Source: Symsagittifera roscoffensis (Eukaryota > Xenacoelomorpha > Acoela > Convolutidae). Taken from it: a DNA stretch of 64,000 nucleotides. The stretch lies in assembly GCF_963678635.1 (NCBI RefSeq), contig NC_087063.1, forward strand, positions 24,188,701 through 24,252,700, written 5' to 3'. A model generated the notes under the pieces. That model was not told where the DNA came from. It saw only the letters and a program-made list of their open reading frames with translations, and ran no database searches. The position numbers and the translations under genes were made by a program. How positions within the stretch are numbered: the first letter of the stretch is position 1; every line of letters begins with the position of its first letter. This document shows positions 10,636 to 22,229 of this stretch, piece by piece.

Positions 10636-12636
10636 TTAAACTGATAACCATTTTTGGGCTGCGCCATCAAGTGTGGTTTGAATTAATGCTGTGCATCTAT
10701 GTATCCAGTTTTGATGAAGTGGTGTATTTACTGGTTCAAGTCCTATATTTAAAATTAAATTTGCTGTGACTGCATTCAGATAATCTTCTACAGAGTAATC
10801 GGGGTCTGTGCCTGTGAATACCAGTAACGGTTTATTTGATGATATTGATGATCCACCCATTAGGTATGGATTCATAGTCATCTGTAATGATTCTGCGGCA
10901 TTTGGCATTTGTGAAAAATTCGTGAGTTGACTTTTTGTTATTTCATATTGTTGTAAATAATATGGTAGTGGAATGTCATTATGCATTTGAGTTGGTTGAT
11001 AAGATTGTGTACTAACTGGGTTTTGTGATTGAAAACTATTATTCTGGGATGTTTGAATTGGTCTAGGTTATCTTATTTGTTCTTCTCGTGTATATGGTTC
11101 AAAAATATCTGGTTGATCTATGTTGTAAGAACGAGGTGTCTAGTTTTGATAAAATCGTTCATGATTCTGATTATAATATTCTTCATCGTCTGATGGGTAA
11201 TAATTAGCTGTATAAGAAGGTGTTTGATGTCTAATATGGTTTCGTTGTGTATTATTTTTGTTTTGTTGAAAAAATGGGTAATTTTCACTTTGATCTTGTG
11301 AAGTTTGTGGGTATTCATTAAAATTTACTGAGTTTGATGATGGTTGCTGTAAAGTTTGACTTTGTAAGAATAAATGGTTTTGAGTGTTTGTACTTGAGGA
11401 TTTAGTTATTTGTGGTCTAATTACGTAGTTGTAATTATGTTCTGCAAAATTATTTCTATAAGATGTTCCTTGCTTTTGTGTTGGTTTCGCCATTGGTCTA
11501 AATGTTTGATAATCCATTTGCGTATATTTTGGAACAACGGAGGGTTTTAGCGTAGATTGTAATGTCGTCTGTGGTATTGTTGAGTTTTTTGGACTTGGAG
11601 TTGTAAGATATGGATGAATAGGTGAGATACTTTGTTGTGTTGTAGTTGCTTTTATTTTTCAACTATTTCTTCATTTACAAAATTTGATGGATTTTGGGTT
11701 TCTTGCTGTGTAAGATTTCTAGTTTCGCTTAGGTTTTCTTGTATGAAAGTTGAATTTAAACTATTGTTTCCTGTTCTATCGGGAAGAAATGAATTATAGT
11801 TTAAAGGTGTTGCGTTAACTGTGAGTGGGTATATTTTAACTTAGTCGTTATGAATAGAAATTGTGCTAATTGCTTGACTTGATATATCTGCTGGAATAAT
11901 CACAAGTAATACATGAGACCATTCGGGTTCCCAAACATAATCTGATTGTTCTGCTAAGACAGTTTCATCATTTATTTTTTGTGGTCTAAAGATTCTTCTT
12001 GCTAGTGAAATAAGATCAATACTATGTGTAAAATAATCAATTATAAACCATTGCTAAGATTTTTTATAAGTCGTGTTTAACATGTTGCGTGATATCATTA
12101 CTTGTTAAATTTTCACGAATTGTGTTTAAAAATTCGGACAATGTTGCAACTTTATGTCTTACAGTTGTATGTCGGTATGTTTGAACTGGTGAATGTCCTT
12201 GAGATTCTGTTCTTTCTAATATAGATAGATAGCTATAAATAATTGAAATTACGTCATTTGTGAATTTTGAATTTGCTCTGTGTGAGTTTTGATGTTGTAT
12301 ATTTTTAATGTTTTCTGTGAATACTTTTGAAAATTCTATATCTACATCATCTGTTTGAGTTAGATATCTACCATGAAATGTATTGGGTGAACTGATTTCT
12401 ATGGTATAAATTCCGTACTGTTGTGTAATGTTACAAATTCCTTTTAGATAGTAGTCAAGAAGTTGTCTTTTGATTTTTACTTCTGGGAATTCCCTTTTAC
12501 ATGGACTATCTCCTTTTTTGAATAAATTTGCAATTAGATTATGACAAAATTGTATTTGTCCTCTATCTTCAGTTAGTGGGTTTACAAAAAATGGAAGAAT
12601 GGAGTTTTCTTCTTGGTTTTCTTCACTTTGAATCAT
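10636..12636 (-). pseudogene. gag: Gag N-terminal region, copy A
   Basis: Minus-strand readings at 12636-12064 (190 codons), 11517-11140 and 10986-10636 are homologous to the N-terminal extension and the front of gag in the main copy. The second reading runs through MDYQ and straight on into the AEHNYNY part of gag in one frame. This shows that the stop/start overlap separating the two ORFs in the main copy is not ancestral. The fragment ends at the inversion junction near 10637. Confidence 0.7.
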
Positions 12637-12659
12637 TGTTGTGTTCTATGACTGTTAGT

Positions 12660-13150
12660 GTGTAATTTTCAATGTGTTTTATTGGTTGATTCGAATTGTA
12701 TAGGCGTACTGGTTTATTTGTGTATGTCTTCTTCAATCTTCGTTTTCTTTTTATTGATGAATGTGATGTAGTTTCTAACTCAGAAAAATTTAATTGATCA
12801 TTAACTTGGTGATTTTTATTTATCGAATCTTTTAGCTTGTAAAGTTCTTGTGTTTCACTGGTTTCTGATTTGGAGACTGCGTTCCTTCGCTTTGAAAATC
12901 GTTTTCGAATGATTTGTTTTTGTTTGCTGATAATTTTCCTTCTAAGTGTTTGTCGTTTTGTTCTTATGTATCCTATTGTTTGTCTATGTGGTATGACTAC
13001 AAGGTCGTATCTTGCGCCGTTAATTTTACAGTTGTGCAGTAGTATAAATTTTTGTTTATTATACAGTTGTGTATAAGGTTTTTAAGTTTGTAATAATGTT
13101 TTTAAGTTTGTGTAATTATACAGTTGTGTAAATAGTATAATTGTTTGTTT
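12660..13150 (-). pseudogene. Small basic ORF remnant, copy A
   Basis: The sequence is homologous to the Lys/Arg-rich 155-codon ORF at 62734-63201 of copy B, upstream of the gag extension. The frame is broken, and a short duplication around 13040-13140 (repeated TACAGTTGTG) disturbs its start. Confidence 0.5.
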
Positions 13151-13697
13151 ATTTCCAAAATTGTCTCTTGACATAAGATTTGAGATGACGGATGTAAGAT
13201 TGGGATTAGTGGTTTTTAATGTCTTAAACTGTTACTTCTTACAATTTTTGTTGTTAGCTTAACTTGCGTCATGTTTTGTAGGGTTGGAGAGAAATGTATA
13301 AATCGATTCGTGAGATTGATTTTTACTTTCTCGTGGCTAGTCTAAGTTAAGGTGTTAACTTACTTAATCTTACCTAGGGGTAGTAATTTGTGATCAAGGG
13401 TTGGAGAATAGTAATTCGATCCACAAGGTTCAGGTATAATTAAAACGCAAGTAGTTCGTTAGGTACAATTTTAAACTTACTAAGTTTAAGTATTATCCTG
13501 GGTCAGCTAAGAGGTGGGAATCAAGTGAAGGATGAATAACCGAAGTTATTCACTGTTTCTCTTAATTAGAATGGTTACTTTTTTTTGAAAAATTTCTGTT
13601 AGTCCTGGGTCTTGAGTAAGGGTTGGATAGTGAATCGACGTTTGAGGTCGTTAGACAGTTTGTAATTTGTGAAGGGGAGAACAAAATTGTTCTATTT

Positions 13698-13851
13698 GAT
13701 CCAAGGTTAAGCTTTAATGATCAAAATATAAAAATATTTTAGTTTATATTTAATTTAAGTGAACTGTAATTAAAGATCCAAGGGGAGCCTTGATGATATG
13801 TTGCTTTAAATAAGTTTAATTTAAGTGAAAACAAGGATAAGCCTTGATAAT
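13698..13851 (-). promoter_or_regulatory. Repeated leader hairpins, copy A
   Basis: Three imperfect units at 13698-13722, 13775-13797 and 13831-13851 carry CAAGG and CCTTG (or close variants) flanked by GATC-like ends. They match the hairpin units of the other two copies but are more degraded. Confidence 0.5.
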
Positions 13852-14204
13852 TTAATTAAAAATTTAATTTGAAGAAAAAATTTTAGCTTCAGTTATTGTT
13901 GAGGGTAGTAGTTTTATGATTTGCTGTTATGTTTTAGGTGATGAAGCTGGGATGAAGAAATGATTTATCTATACTAATAATTTGTTTTTTATATAAAACT
14001 AATTTTTGTATTTATTTATTCAATAAATACTTTTTCCAAGATGTTTTTAAATTTACTGCAGATTTTTGAAGAGAACAGCTAGAGATGTTTTTAAGAGACG
14101 TTATTGTGCAATTAATAAGTTTAACGCCTGTAATGATCGTTGAAGAATTTTCTTCAAGGATGCTATGTCAGTAAATGAAAATCTAAATTTACTGTTAATA
14201 AAAT

Positions 14205-14396
14205 TCAAAATATAAAAGTTTGAGTTGGCTTTTGCCGTACGACCATGAAACTTGTTGGTATGTTTCGTTCTAGTCGTATGTCGTCTCTTGTCCGCGGTTT
14301 TCTTCCAATATCGGGTAGTTCTCGTAGTGTTCGGAATATTGGCTCTGATCTATTGAGTCGTAGAGACATTTCAATTAAATTGTTGTCTTTTAACAT
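14205..14396 (-). pseudogene. Conserved leader ORF, copy A
   Basis: This 63-codon reading starts near the primer-binding region and contains NLIEMSLRLNRSEPIFRT, identical to the readings in the main copy and copy B. See the finding on the leader ORF. Function unknown. Confidence 0.45.
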
Positions 14397-14498
14397 TTTT
14401 GAATTATTTTTGTCTAATTCTAATCAATCTAATGTTTTTGTTTGTTCTAATCTAAGTTGTTTAAGGTCTTGTTCGTCGAGATTTTTGGTCGCACCAGA

Positions 14499-14860
14499 TG
14501 AGTTAGGAGTGATGTTCATAACTCATAGAGTAATTTTAGATAGGGTACACCGTCTGCTCATCAGGCTATCTTATTTTCGGCCGGATAGATTCGTGCAACT
14601 TCTTAGTCTAATGCCGATCTTAATTTCACTCTTATATCTCCTATTCTCAATAGATCTAGAGTATACTGGTTTGTTACGAGTCGGTCTCTTGGAGAAAGCA
14701 ACTAAGTTCTAAGTTAAAATCAAATCTCTCTGGTGCTGAAATTACAAATGGGTTGCAAGCAGGTTGTTAGTTTGATGGAGTATGATTGGTTAGTCGTCAA
14801 TGTAGGGATAAAATATATGAATAACAACCAATAATAAAATCTAGTTTGAATCTGGTTACA
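14499..14860 (-). repeat. Copy A 5' LTR
   Basis: This is the direct partner of 4846-5213. Just inside it (14498 downward) the element reads CATCTGGTGCGACC, the presumed primer-binding region, as in the other copies. Confidence 0.8.
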
Positions 14861-15057
14861 ATAGTACAAAAAAAAGTTCGAATGTACAAAACACAATCAA
14901 TTTTATTCAATTGCTCACCCAATGTTCATAAAGCAAAGACTATGACTGCGAAAGTAAGAAAAATCAAGTGATCATACCGCTGGTATTCATAAAGCAGTTT
15001 TCAATGACTTTGGTTCCTGGACATTTTTATTGTAACTTATAACCGTTGGTACGAATG

Positions 15058-17958
15058 TATATCCCCAGGTAAAATCATGGTTAATATTATTAAAAGTGTT
15101 TCCTTCTTCTCTTCGCATATTTTCGAGCTCAATTTTTGTTTGCAGTGGTCATATCTGCTGTTGTCGTACTTTATATGCTATTTGCAATGCAAGTAGAAGT
15201 TTCTTTTTGACTTGCGTTTCAAATGTTTCAAATGGTATCTTGTCTTGTTTTTCTTTTTAAATGACGTATTATATTCAATCGCCCGTTTGTGCGTGTTTGT
15301 TTTTCTACACAAATAATCGCAAAATCGAAAGTCTAATCCATTTCGCTAATTGTTCCGACTTTAGTAACGAAAGTAGTAACGAAAGTAACGGAATATTTGA
15401 GCTCGGGGTGGGTTTTTTTCTTCAGACAAATTTCGACTTTTTAACGTGAAAGATCACAATTTACCAAACAGAAATATTCATAGTAATAATAGTTCTGGAA
15501 AACCACTTCCAAAACAGATATAATCGATCAAATGGTCGAAATACTCAGTGTCGAAACAACTATTCACGATCAAATTCAAACCGACCAGAATATTCGTTTG
15601 AAACCAGTTCCCATTCACACTCTAGAAATAGACACCATTCAAATGACAGATCAAGAAATTCTCCGTACCATAAAAACAGAAATTATTCCAACAATACGAA
15701 TAGAAGCTACTCGAAAAATCGAATTCAAAGATATCAAAAAAATAGATCACGATATTATTTATACAAAACATCCAATTATCAAAGATCTAATTACAACAAC
15801 TATCAAAATAGATCACGCAATAATTCACAAAATAGAAATTCGAACTATAACAATAGACAAAGAAACGAATCAATCACCACATAGGAAAAACACACGTTAT
15901 CCAGATTCCCAAAACAAATATAGAAACAACACCCCAAAACATCAAAGACATATAAATCAAGTACAAACAACTGAAGAAGTCGATTCAGACCCCTCTGGTA
16001 TTGATAACAGGGAAAGTACAGAATTACAATTGAATCACATCAATTGCGAATCCAGACAGTGAAAGCGATACAGAAAATGCAATCTCGATTAACATGAAAA
16101 TAGTACAAACCACATTTACCAAAACGTACCAAAAGAACCACCAAGAGAAAAAATTTGGACAATTCCATTCCTCTTAGAAAACCCAAAGAGCAAAGAATTT
16201 CAACCACCAGATTTTGAAATAGATTTTTTAATAGATTCCGGACCAGAATCGATTATTATAAACAATCCCACTTGGAACAAAATCAAATTTTGCATCCAAA
16301 ACTAATACTTTTAAGGACAGCAAGCAGATTAGCCACAGCACAAGGGTCGACATTAACAAACTACGAAAACATTAGCAAAACACAGCCTTAACATTTTTTC
16401 AAAGAATATACAAACAACCACCATTTTTCTCAACATTTACCCTATTTACAAAAAAGAAAGAAAGTATCTAAAACCACTCTCAGGTTAAATTTACGAATTC
16501 CCAGTCAAACAAGTTCATCAAAATGACAAAAGTCAAAACAGACAACATCTCTATAATTTGACCTTGAATTTAGACCAGTTCACAAAAATTTTTTGAGTAA
16601 CAATTTCATCTATTAAGTACATGAAAAACTCAAAGTCAGACATCATTTCCTTACATGTCTATAATAGTTCACCATATAAAATAACCCTACCTTTAGGACT
16701 TTCAGGTTATTGTGAAACAAACGCAACAACTTCCCCCACAAAAGAAGTAGTGTATAGAGTACATAAAATATTACAACTACTAGATTTATGCCATTCAACA
16801 ATTCTTGACGAAGAATTATCGATAAATAATATAATAAGCAAAGAAAATTGAAACACAGACTATTTCACAAAAACACCTTATTTTATACACACAGTAAAAT
16901 ATCAAAATATACAGAAGAACAACAGAAATTCTTAACAATGTTCAATTTTCAACACTCTCAGATAACCTAAAAAAGATTTGAACAGTTAGCCAATTTACTA
17001 TTAAAATACCCAAAAGTTTATGCAACATCTAAATTTGACGTTGGAAAAGTAAGTTCATTACTACATCTACCTTTGAAACCTGATGCAGTTTTCAAAAAAC
17101 AAAGAGCAAGCAAAGTACCAATTCGTTTACACGACAAAGTTAATAGATTATTAGACATACTAGAACAATATGAAATCATTTCTTCAGTAAACAAAGAAGA
17201 ACAGCCAAAAGAAACACATTCATTAATCCTGTTATCAGTCTAGCCAAAGGAGAATCATTAAAAATAGTTGCAGATGCTAGATATCTCAATTCACTTATTG
17301 ACGAATCTAAATGTAATTGGCCCATTGAACCAATTCAAGTAATTCTAACAAAAATAAACGTTAAATATTTCACAACAGCAGATATGAATAGTGCATATAA
17401 TCAAATGCCGTTAGATGAACAATCACGACGATTAACACAATTTGTTTAATGAAATCAACGATATGAATTCAATAGATTATTCTATGGAGAATCTCCATAG
17501 GACCAGCAGCATTCTAAGCATTCATGAGTAAAGTTTTCTGACCCCTCATACTCAATAAAATTGCAACCACACATTTAGACGATGTTTTTATGCAATCACA
17601 AACCAAGGACGAAATCTTCATTGTTTTAGAAAAGTATCATCAAATATTACAAAACGAAAACATGAAAGCAGCCCCAGATAAATCACTTTTTTCCCTAACA
17701 CGTGTAAAATTTCTTGGACACAGTATAGAAAGAAAAACCATAGCCCCATTGAAATCTCGCATAGATCCAATCCAAAAACTTCAACCACCAAAAAAAAAAC
17801 CCAAGAATTTCTTGGAATGTTGAACTTCTTAAGTAAATTTGTATATAAAATGCAGTTAGATTTAAGACCATTCTACAACATTCTCAAAAAATCAACATAT
17901 TATTTCGTTATAACATAATATACTGGCGCCGAAATACAATACAGTTCCTCTCTTTTTA
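15058..17958 (+). mobile_element. Second copy of the inverted gag-protease-RT segment of copy A
   Basis: From ATATCCCCAGGTAAAATCAT at 15058 to TCCTCTCTTTTTA near 17958 the sequence follows 7469-10637 closely, including the junction between the last-ORF remnant and the inverted gag piece. The inversion must therefore predate this duplication. Internal differences include a deletion in the gag tail near 15510 and another before the protease near 16097. Readings at 15532-16062 (gag tail, different frame), 16621-16851 (linker), about 17050-17450 (RT) and 17590-17823 (RT) are all broken. It has no LTR of its own. Confidence 0.8.
15351..15443 (+). repeat. Third occurrence of the ~80 bp dispersed repeat
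   Basis: It corresponds to 7773-7854 with a small internal repetition of AACGAAAGTAGT. It is part of the duplicated segment. Confidence 0.65.
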
Positions 17959-20222
17959 TTCGATACACAACCAAAACAAAAGAAATTTTTATCGCAAACT
18001 AACACATTATACAATTGCTGTTAATTCTTCAAAAAATCAAACGAAAAACTGTTCACTTTTGTTTTACATTATTCAAGCCCCGCCGAAGGGACAAAACAGA
18101 CCCAAACTTTTGCTTTTTTTAAATCCCCAATATTAAACCCCCCCCCCCCCCCCCCCCTTTGACCATTTTTATTAGTTGCTATTGTTATTCCAGATTCCAT
18201 TAACTATAATGAAGAAAAATATGAGATTTTTTAAGTTTTATCGCTCTTTATCTTCTGCATACTTGTCTACTGCAGCAGATAGTTTTTTCGCTCCTCACTA
18301 CTGCGGTGCTAAGTTTTTTTACCAAACCGATCTTATACCAGACCACAATGCATTATTTCAATTGAGATAAATTTAAATTAGCGGAAAAAATAATTAATGA
18401 ATAATTGCTTCGTAAATTTACGATTCTGATTAGTTAAAACTGTGTCAGAATACGCGGTTGTCTAAATACTGCTACGTAACCATCTAGTGGCTAATAAAAC
18501 TATACTAAATCTAACGCCTGGCTTCATCGCTCCCCAATCTGATGTTTTATTTTATAAAAAATGCCTTTTTCATGATACTGTTTATTAATGAGGAGTTGCT
18601 TCTATTTACGCTGCAACAGCAGCACCAACTACGATGCTGGCGAAAAGAAGCCTGTAAGAGCTCCCTTCGGCATAACCACAAACAACAACATCAACAACAA
18701 CAGCAGCACCCCAACTTCATCTGAATCAAGAATTACAGGTAGCTGGCCCAACTACCAAGAAAGGATGCATTTTTCTTTCACCTACTTCCGAGAAGGTTTT
18801 CCTGACGGGACGATTTAATAAAATCAATTCAATCTAAATCCAATCGAATTCCAATCGAACCCAATAAATTCAACCGGAACCTGTCCCCAATCAACTGTGC
18901 CGAATCTTACATCAAATATAGACGGAAACTTGACCGCAATTTCTTATTCATAAACCACCTCAGGTATTTGAAGCCGGAACAACGGCCCTATCCCTATTGG
19001 TGGAGCCTTAAATCATATTACAATGAGACATATTACCTTAAGACAATTTCCCCGTTTACGAAAAAAGACTTTTCTACACATGAAAGATTAATACAGGCAT
19101 ATGATTTAGCAAAAGCAAAACCTTCTCGAAAGTATTTGAAAGAAAAATGCATCGCAAAAGAAAAATCGTAGTTGGGCCTCTAAACCTTACTTGGACGGAG
19201 TGAAGATAAGAGGTGTTGAAATGGCAAATAAACAACCTTACCACTTAGATTCAAAACAAATCACAGCTACGACTGTCACCCTAAAAGAGTCAAAAAGGCA
19301 AGTTACGATACAAACCTCTACAACATCCGAAATCTACCAAAAGATATCGAGATAATCCGACCCAAAAGGCGAAAAACTTACAAAACCTCCCAAGACAGTT
19401 TCTACATCGGAATTGCATCCCTTGAAACTAAAGTAAAAAGTTTAAAAGAAAATGAAGCTCCGAGCGATTGGTAAGAAAAACGCCCGATTGACTGAAAGAA
19501 TTGACTATGATGGCCTTCAAATTATGTTTCATGCTCCCTCGCTCCGTTCATGGAACATATGCGAAGAAAAAGGGAAACAGTGGAAAGGCCATGATATTCT
19601 CTGGTGTCGATTGATCAAAACCAACCAGCAAGAAGACCAAAAGAAACTGAAAACGGACCGCATCATACCAGACGTAAGAAATTAAGACCGAACCACAACT
19701 TGTGAAAACCTCATAACCGGCGAGCCCCATTATCCAAGAAGTGGATAATAGAAATGTACAAACCTACAAAACCATCCAAGCAAGATGTACAGCGAGTTCT
19801 TCTAATTACGGAGCCACCAAAACTCCAAAAATGATCGAAGACCCACAAAACTCCGAAACAGAATAAAAGCGAGAAAATTGAACCAAACAAGTTTACTGAA
19901 TACAAAAGTTTGGTTAAAAAACAATCAAACCACGTAAAAGAACTTGGAAACTACTGAATATACCCTAATTCAACACAAAACACACCCGACATCTTGCAAA
20001 ATTTCCTAAATATTTCAAAAGAAAAAATACCAACAAAAAAATCCGAAAAAGAGGAATCCTCTCTCAATATGGACCAAATCAAAGCCAAGATAACAAAAAA
20101 AAGCAAAAATGTTCAGTAGCCGAGAAGGTTATTCCTCCGAACTTTTATGACCGGGATGATCTTTCCTCTTCGAATTGAGATTTAAGCACGGGCGGATCTA
20201 GGATTTTCTCGAGAGGGGAAGG
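17959..20222. other. Decayed sequence without a recognised gene
   Basis: There is a run of about 20 C at 18138-18157. Several short plus-strand readings follow (18588-18818 with an Asn/Gln-rich part, 18968-19171, 19180-19350, 19452-19685), Lys-rich or broken by stops. They look like the remains of one or more coding sequences, but I recognise no domain and cannot join them. At 20187-20222 a CGGGCGGATCTAGGA sequence resembles the end of the short hAT-like elements elsewhere in the window and directly abuts the main retroelement. Confidence 0.5.
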
Positions 20223-20633
20223 TGAGTTATAACCGAGGTGGTTAACTCATAGAGTAATTTCGGATAGGGTACACCGTCTGCTCGTCACGCTATCTTATTT
20301 TCGGCCGGATAGATTCGTGCAACTTCTTAGTCCAATACCGATCCTAATCTTACTCTTATACTTATCTAGTCTCAGGTTGTTTAACTAGTCTCTGCTAGGC
20401 TCAATAGATCTAGGGTATACTGGTTTATTGCGGCTGCTGAAGTTCTCTTGGAGAGTCAACTAATTTCTAAGTTAAATTCAAATCTCTCTGGTGCTGAAAT
20501 TACAAGTAATTTCAGCACTTACAAATAAGTGGGTTGTTAGTTAGATGGATCATGATTGGTTAATATTAAATACTTTACAATGGTAAAATATCTAATTTAT
20601 CCAATCATAAAATGCAGTTTAGATCAGGTTCCA
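20223..20633 (-). repeat. Main copy 3' LTR
   Basis: On the minus strand it begins TGGAACCTGATC and ends TAACTCA. It is preceded on that strand by a short purine tract (GGATGGG) that would serve as the polypurine tract. It contains a perfect 13 bp inverted repeat (20491-20503 with 20506-20518). Confidence 0.9.
20491..20518. promoter_or_regulatory. Perfect hairpin in the LTR
   Basis: GTGCTGAAATTAC is followed by AA and by its exact reverse complement. The same hairpin is at 38940-38967 and, with loop TT, at 61133-61160. The older copy A LTRs have one arm only. It could be a transcript structure in the R/U5 region or an arm duplication in one sub-lineage. Confidence 0.6.
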
Positions 20634-22229
20634 CCCATCCGGGTTTTACAGAGTTTTTTAGAATAGTCTTTCTGTAATTCAAAGGATGGATGATGGACGT
20701 TGGTATTTGGCGAACATCATAATTCTTCTGGGTTTTCGTGTTAGAGAAGTTCCAGGTTCAATCGCTTGGTCTTCTCATGACAACGACTGGGTTTTCGCAA
20801 CAAACTCAAATCTGATTTCAGAATGGTTGGCTATGTCAGGTTTTTCTGTTCCATGTAGAGAACTTCTTTTGGGTTGACCTTGTCTGGGAATGGCGTGGAG
20901 ATTGTGCGTGGAGGGGATGCCTGGTTACTCGGATCTGTACGTATACTTGAACATCGAGGTGGTCATTGTTCTAGTTCAATGAAGTCCTTTTCTGCGAAGT
21001 CAAGTCGTACTCTAAATCCTTTGAGTTGTGATTGTGGGCGGCATATTGATTGTGGTTGGCCATTCTTTTTCGAGTGTAGTGGGTTCATTTTGTCTTTGGA
21101 TGTTCGTCTTTGGTGTTGTATGCTGATCTATATACTGCAAGGTATAATTTACATTTTATAAAATTTTTATTAGTTTAGTGTTTTAATTATGATTTTGGTT
21201 AGTTGTTTTCACAAAAGCTTTTTGTTTTAGTTCAGTTATTTTGAAGAGTTACTCACCCTTGAGTACCTCTTATTAAAAATAGAAGTGTGGTCACAAAGCG
21301 TGGATGTAGCGCGGTGGGTTAGGCCGGCTATAGAGCATGCTCAGGACGTCCTCTCTGGTGGGTTAGGCCAGGAGTGGGAGTATGATTTCGTGCGGTTTCT
21401 GTGAGGGGTCCTGTTATGTGATAACGTTTTATGTTGGGTTTATTGTGGTTTTTCTTATGTTTCGTTGGTTGTGTCCTTTTTTCAAAAATCAAATTGTTTT
21501 TGGTATGGGTTTGTCTTTCGACTTTTTTGTGTTTTATTATTTCTTTCTTAGACTTTATAATAGTCTTCAAAAGAATAAATTATCCAGTTTTAAACTGGGT
21601 TAATCCGGTTTGGGTACCGTTGGTTTCCGTTTCTTAGTCATGCTGTTATTCTATGTGTTGTGGTGTTTAGTAAGCTGCGTTGGTTAGTTTTGTTTAGTAT
21701 ATAATTCCTTTCCAACCGGGTTAAAGGAAAGTTTGAAACGTGTTATCGTGTGTTAGAGTTGTTGAGTGTGAAAGCTTGAAACTGAAATTCATTATTTAAA
21801 CAATTCTTCGTGGGCGAGCTGTGCGAGTATGGATAGAATTCTTGTGCGAGTGAATGGAAATATCAAAAGGTTAGTACTGCATTTTCGTCTTATCAATTTA
21901 CTACATAGAATTTCAATTTTACTGCTAGTTTTGGGGAAAAATTAAGTTATAAATTTTCATCATTATTAGAATTACTGCTTTTAGGGAAATAATTTATAAA
22001 TTAAATTACTACATTGGTATGAACTTTATTTAATTTAGCTGGTGCAAAAGATTATTAGAGTTTTGAACAATTTGAAGAAGTTTTCTATTATTTATTTTTC
22101 TTTTGTGTATTTTGCAGATGATCGTGAGATGTAGACTAAAAATCATAAACATATAAAACATGGATAAAGAATGGTTAGTGTTTTATTTTAAATTTATTAG
22201 TTAAGAATATGAGAATTTATACTTACCTG
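20634..22229 (-). other. 3' untranslated region of the main copy
   Basis: Between the last long ORF and the 3' LTR lie about 1.6 kb without a long ORF. A block at about 21285-21430, unusually G-rich on the plus strand and with two copies of GGTGGGTTAGGCC (21313-21325 and 21357-21369), is well conserved in copy A (5895-6010). The stretch 21880-22200 has repeated GGTTAGTACTGC-like and TTTACTGC-like words, also seen in copy A at 6470-6650. Confidence 0.55.

Larger units (their letters stand above)
4846..14860 (-). mobile_element. Copy A: degenerate, rearranged copy of the large env-bearing LTR retroelement family
   Basis: The two LTRs at 4846-5213 and 14499-14860 are direct repeats of each other and homologous to the main copy's LTRs at 20 and 38 kb. 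Between them, on the minus strand, lie the leader, basic ORF and gag N-terminal region (10639-14498) and the 3'-terminal ORF region (5214-7573). The core from gag C-terminus to reverse transcriptase (7855-10600) is in the opposite orientation, an inversion. The rest of pol, integrase, env and the region between env and the last ORF are missing. Every ORF carries stops or frameshifts. No target-site duplication is clear. Confidence 0.85.

Noticed and set aside
18588-19685. A multi-exon host gene in the decayed region
   Set aside because: Readings are short, change frame and contain stops, and no consistent splice signals join them. Left as unassigned.
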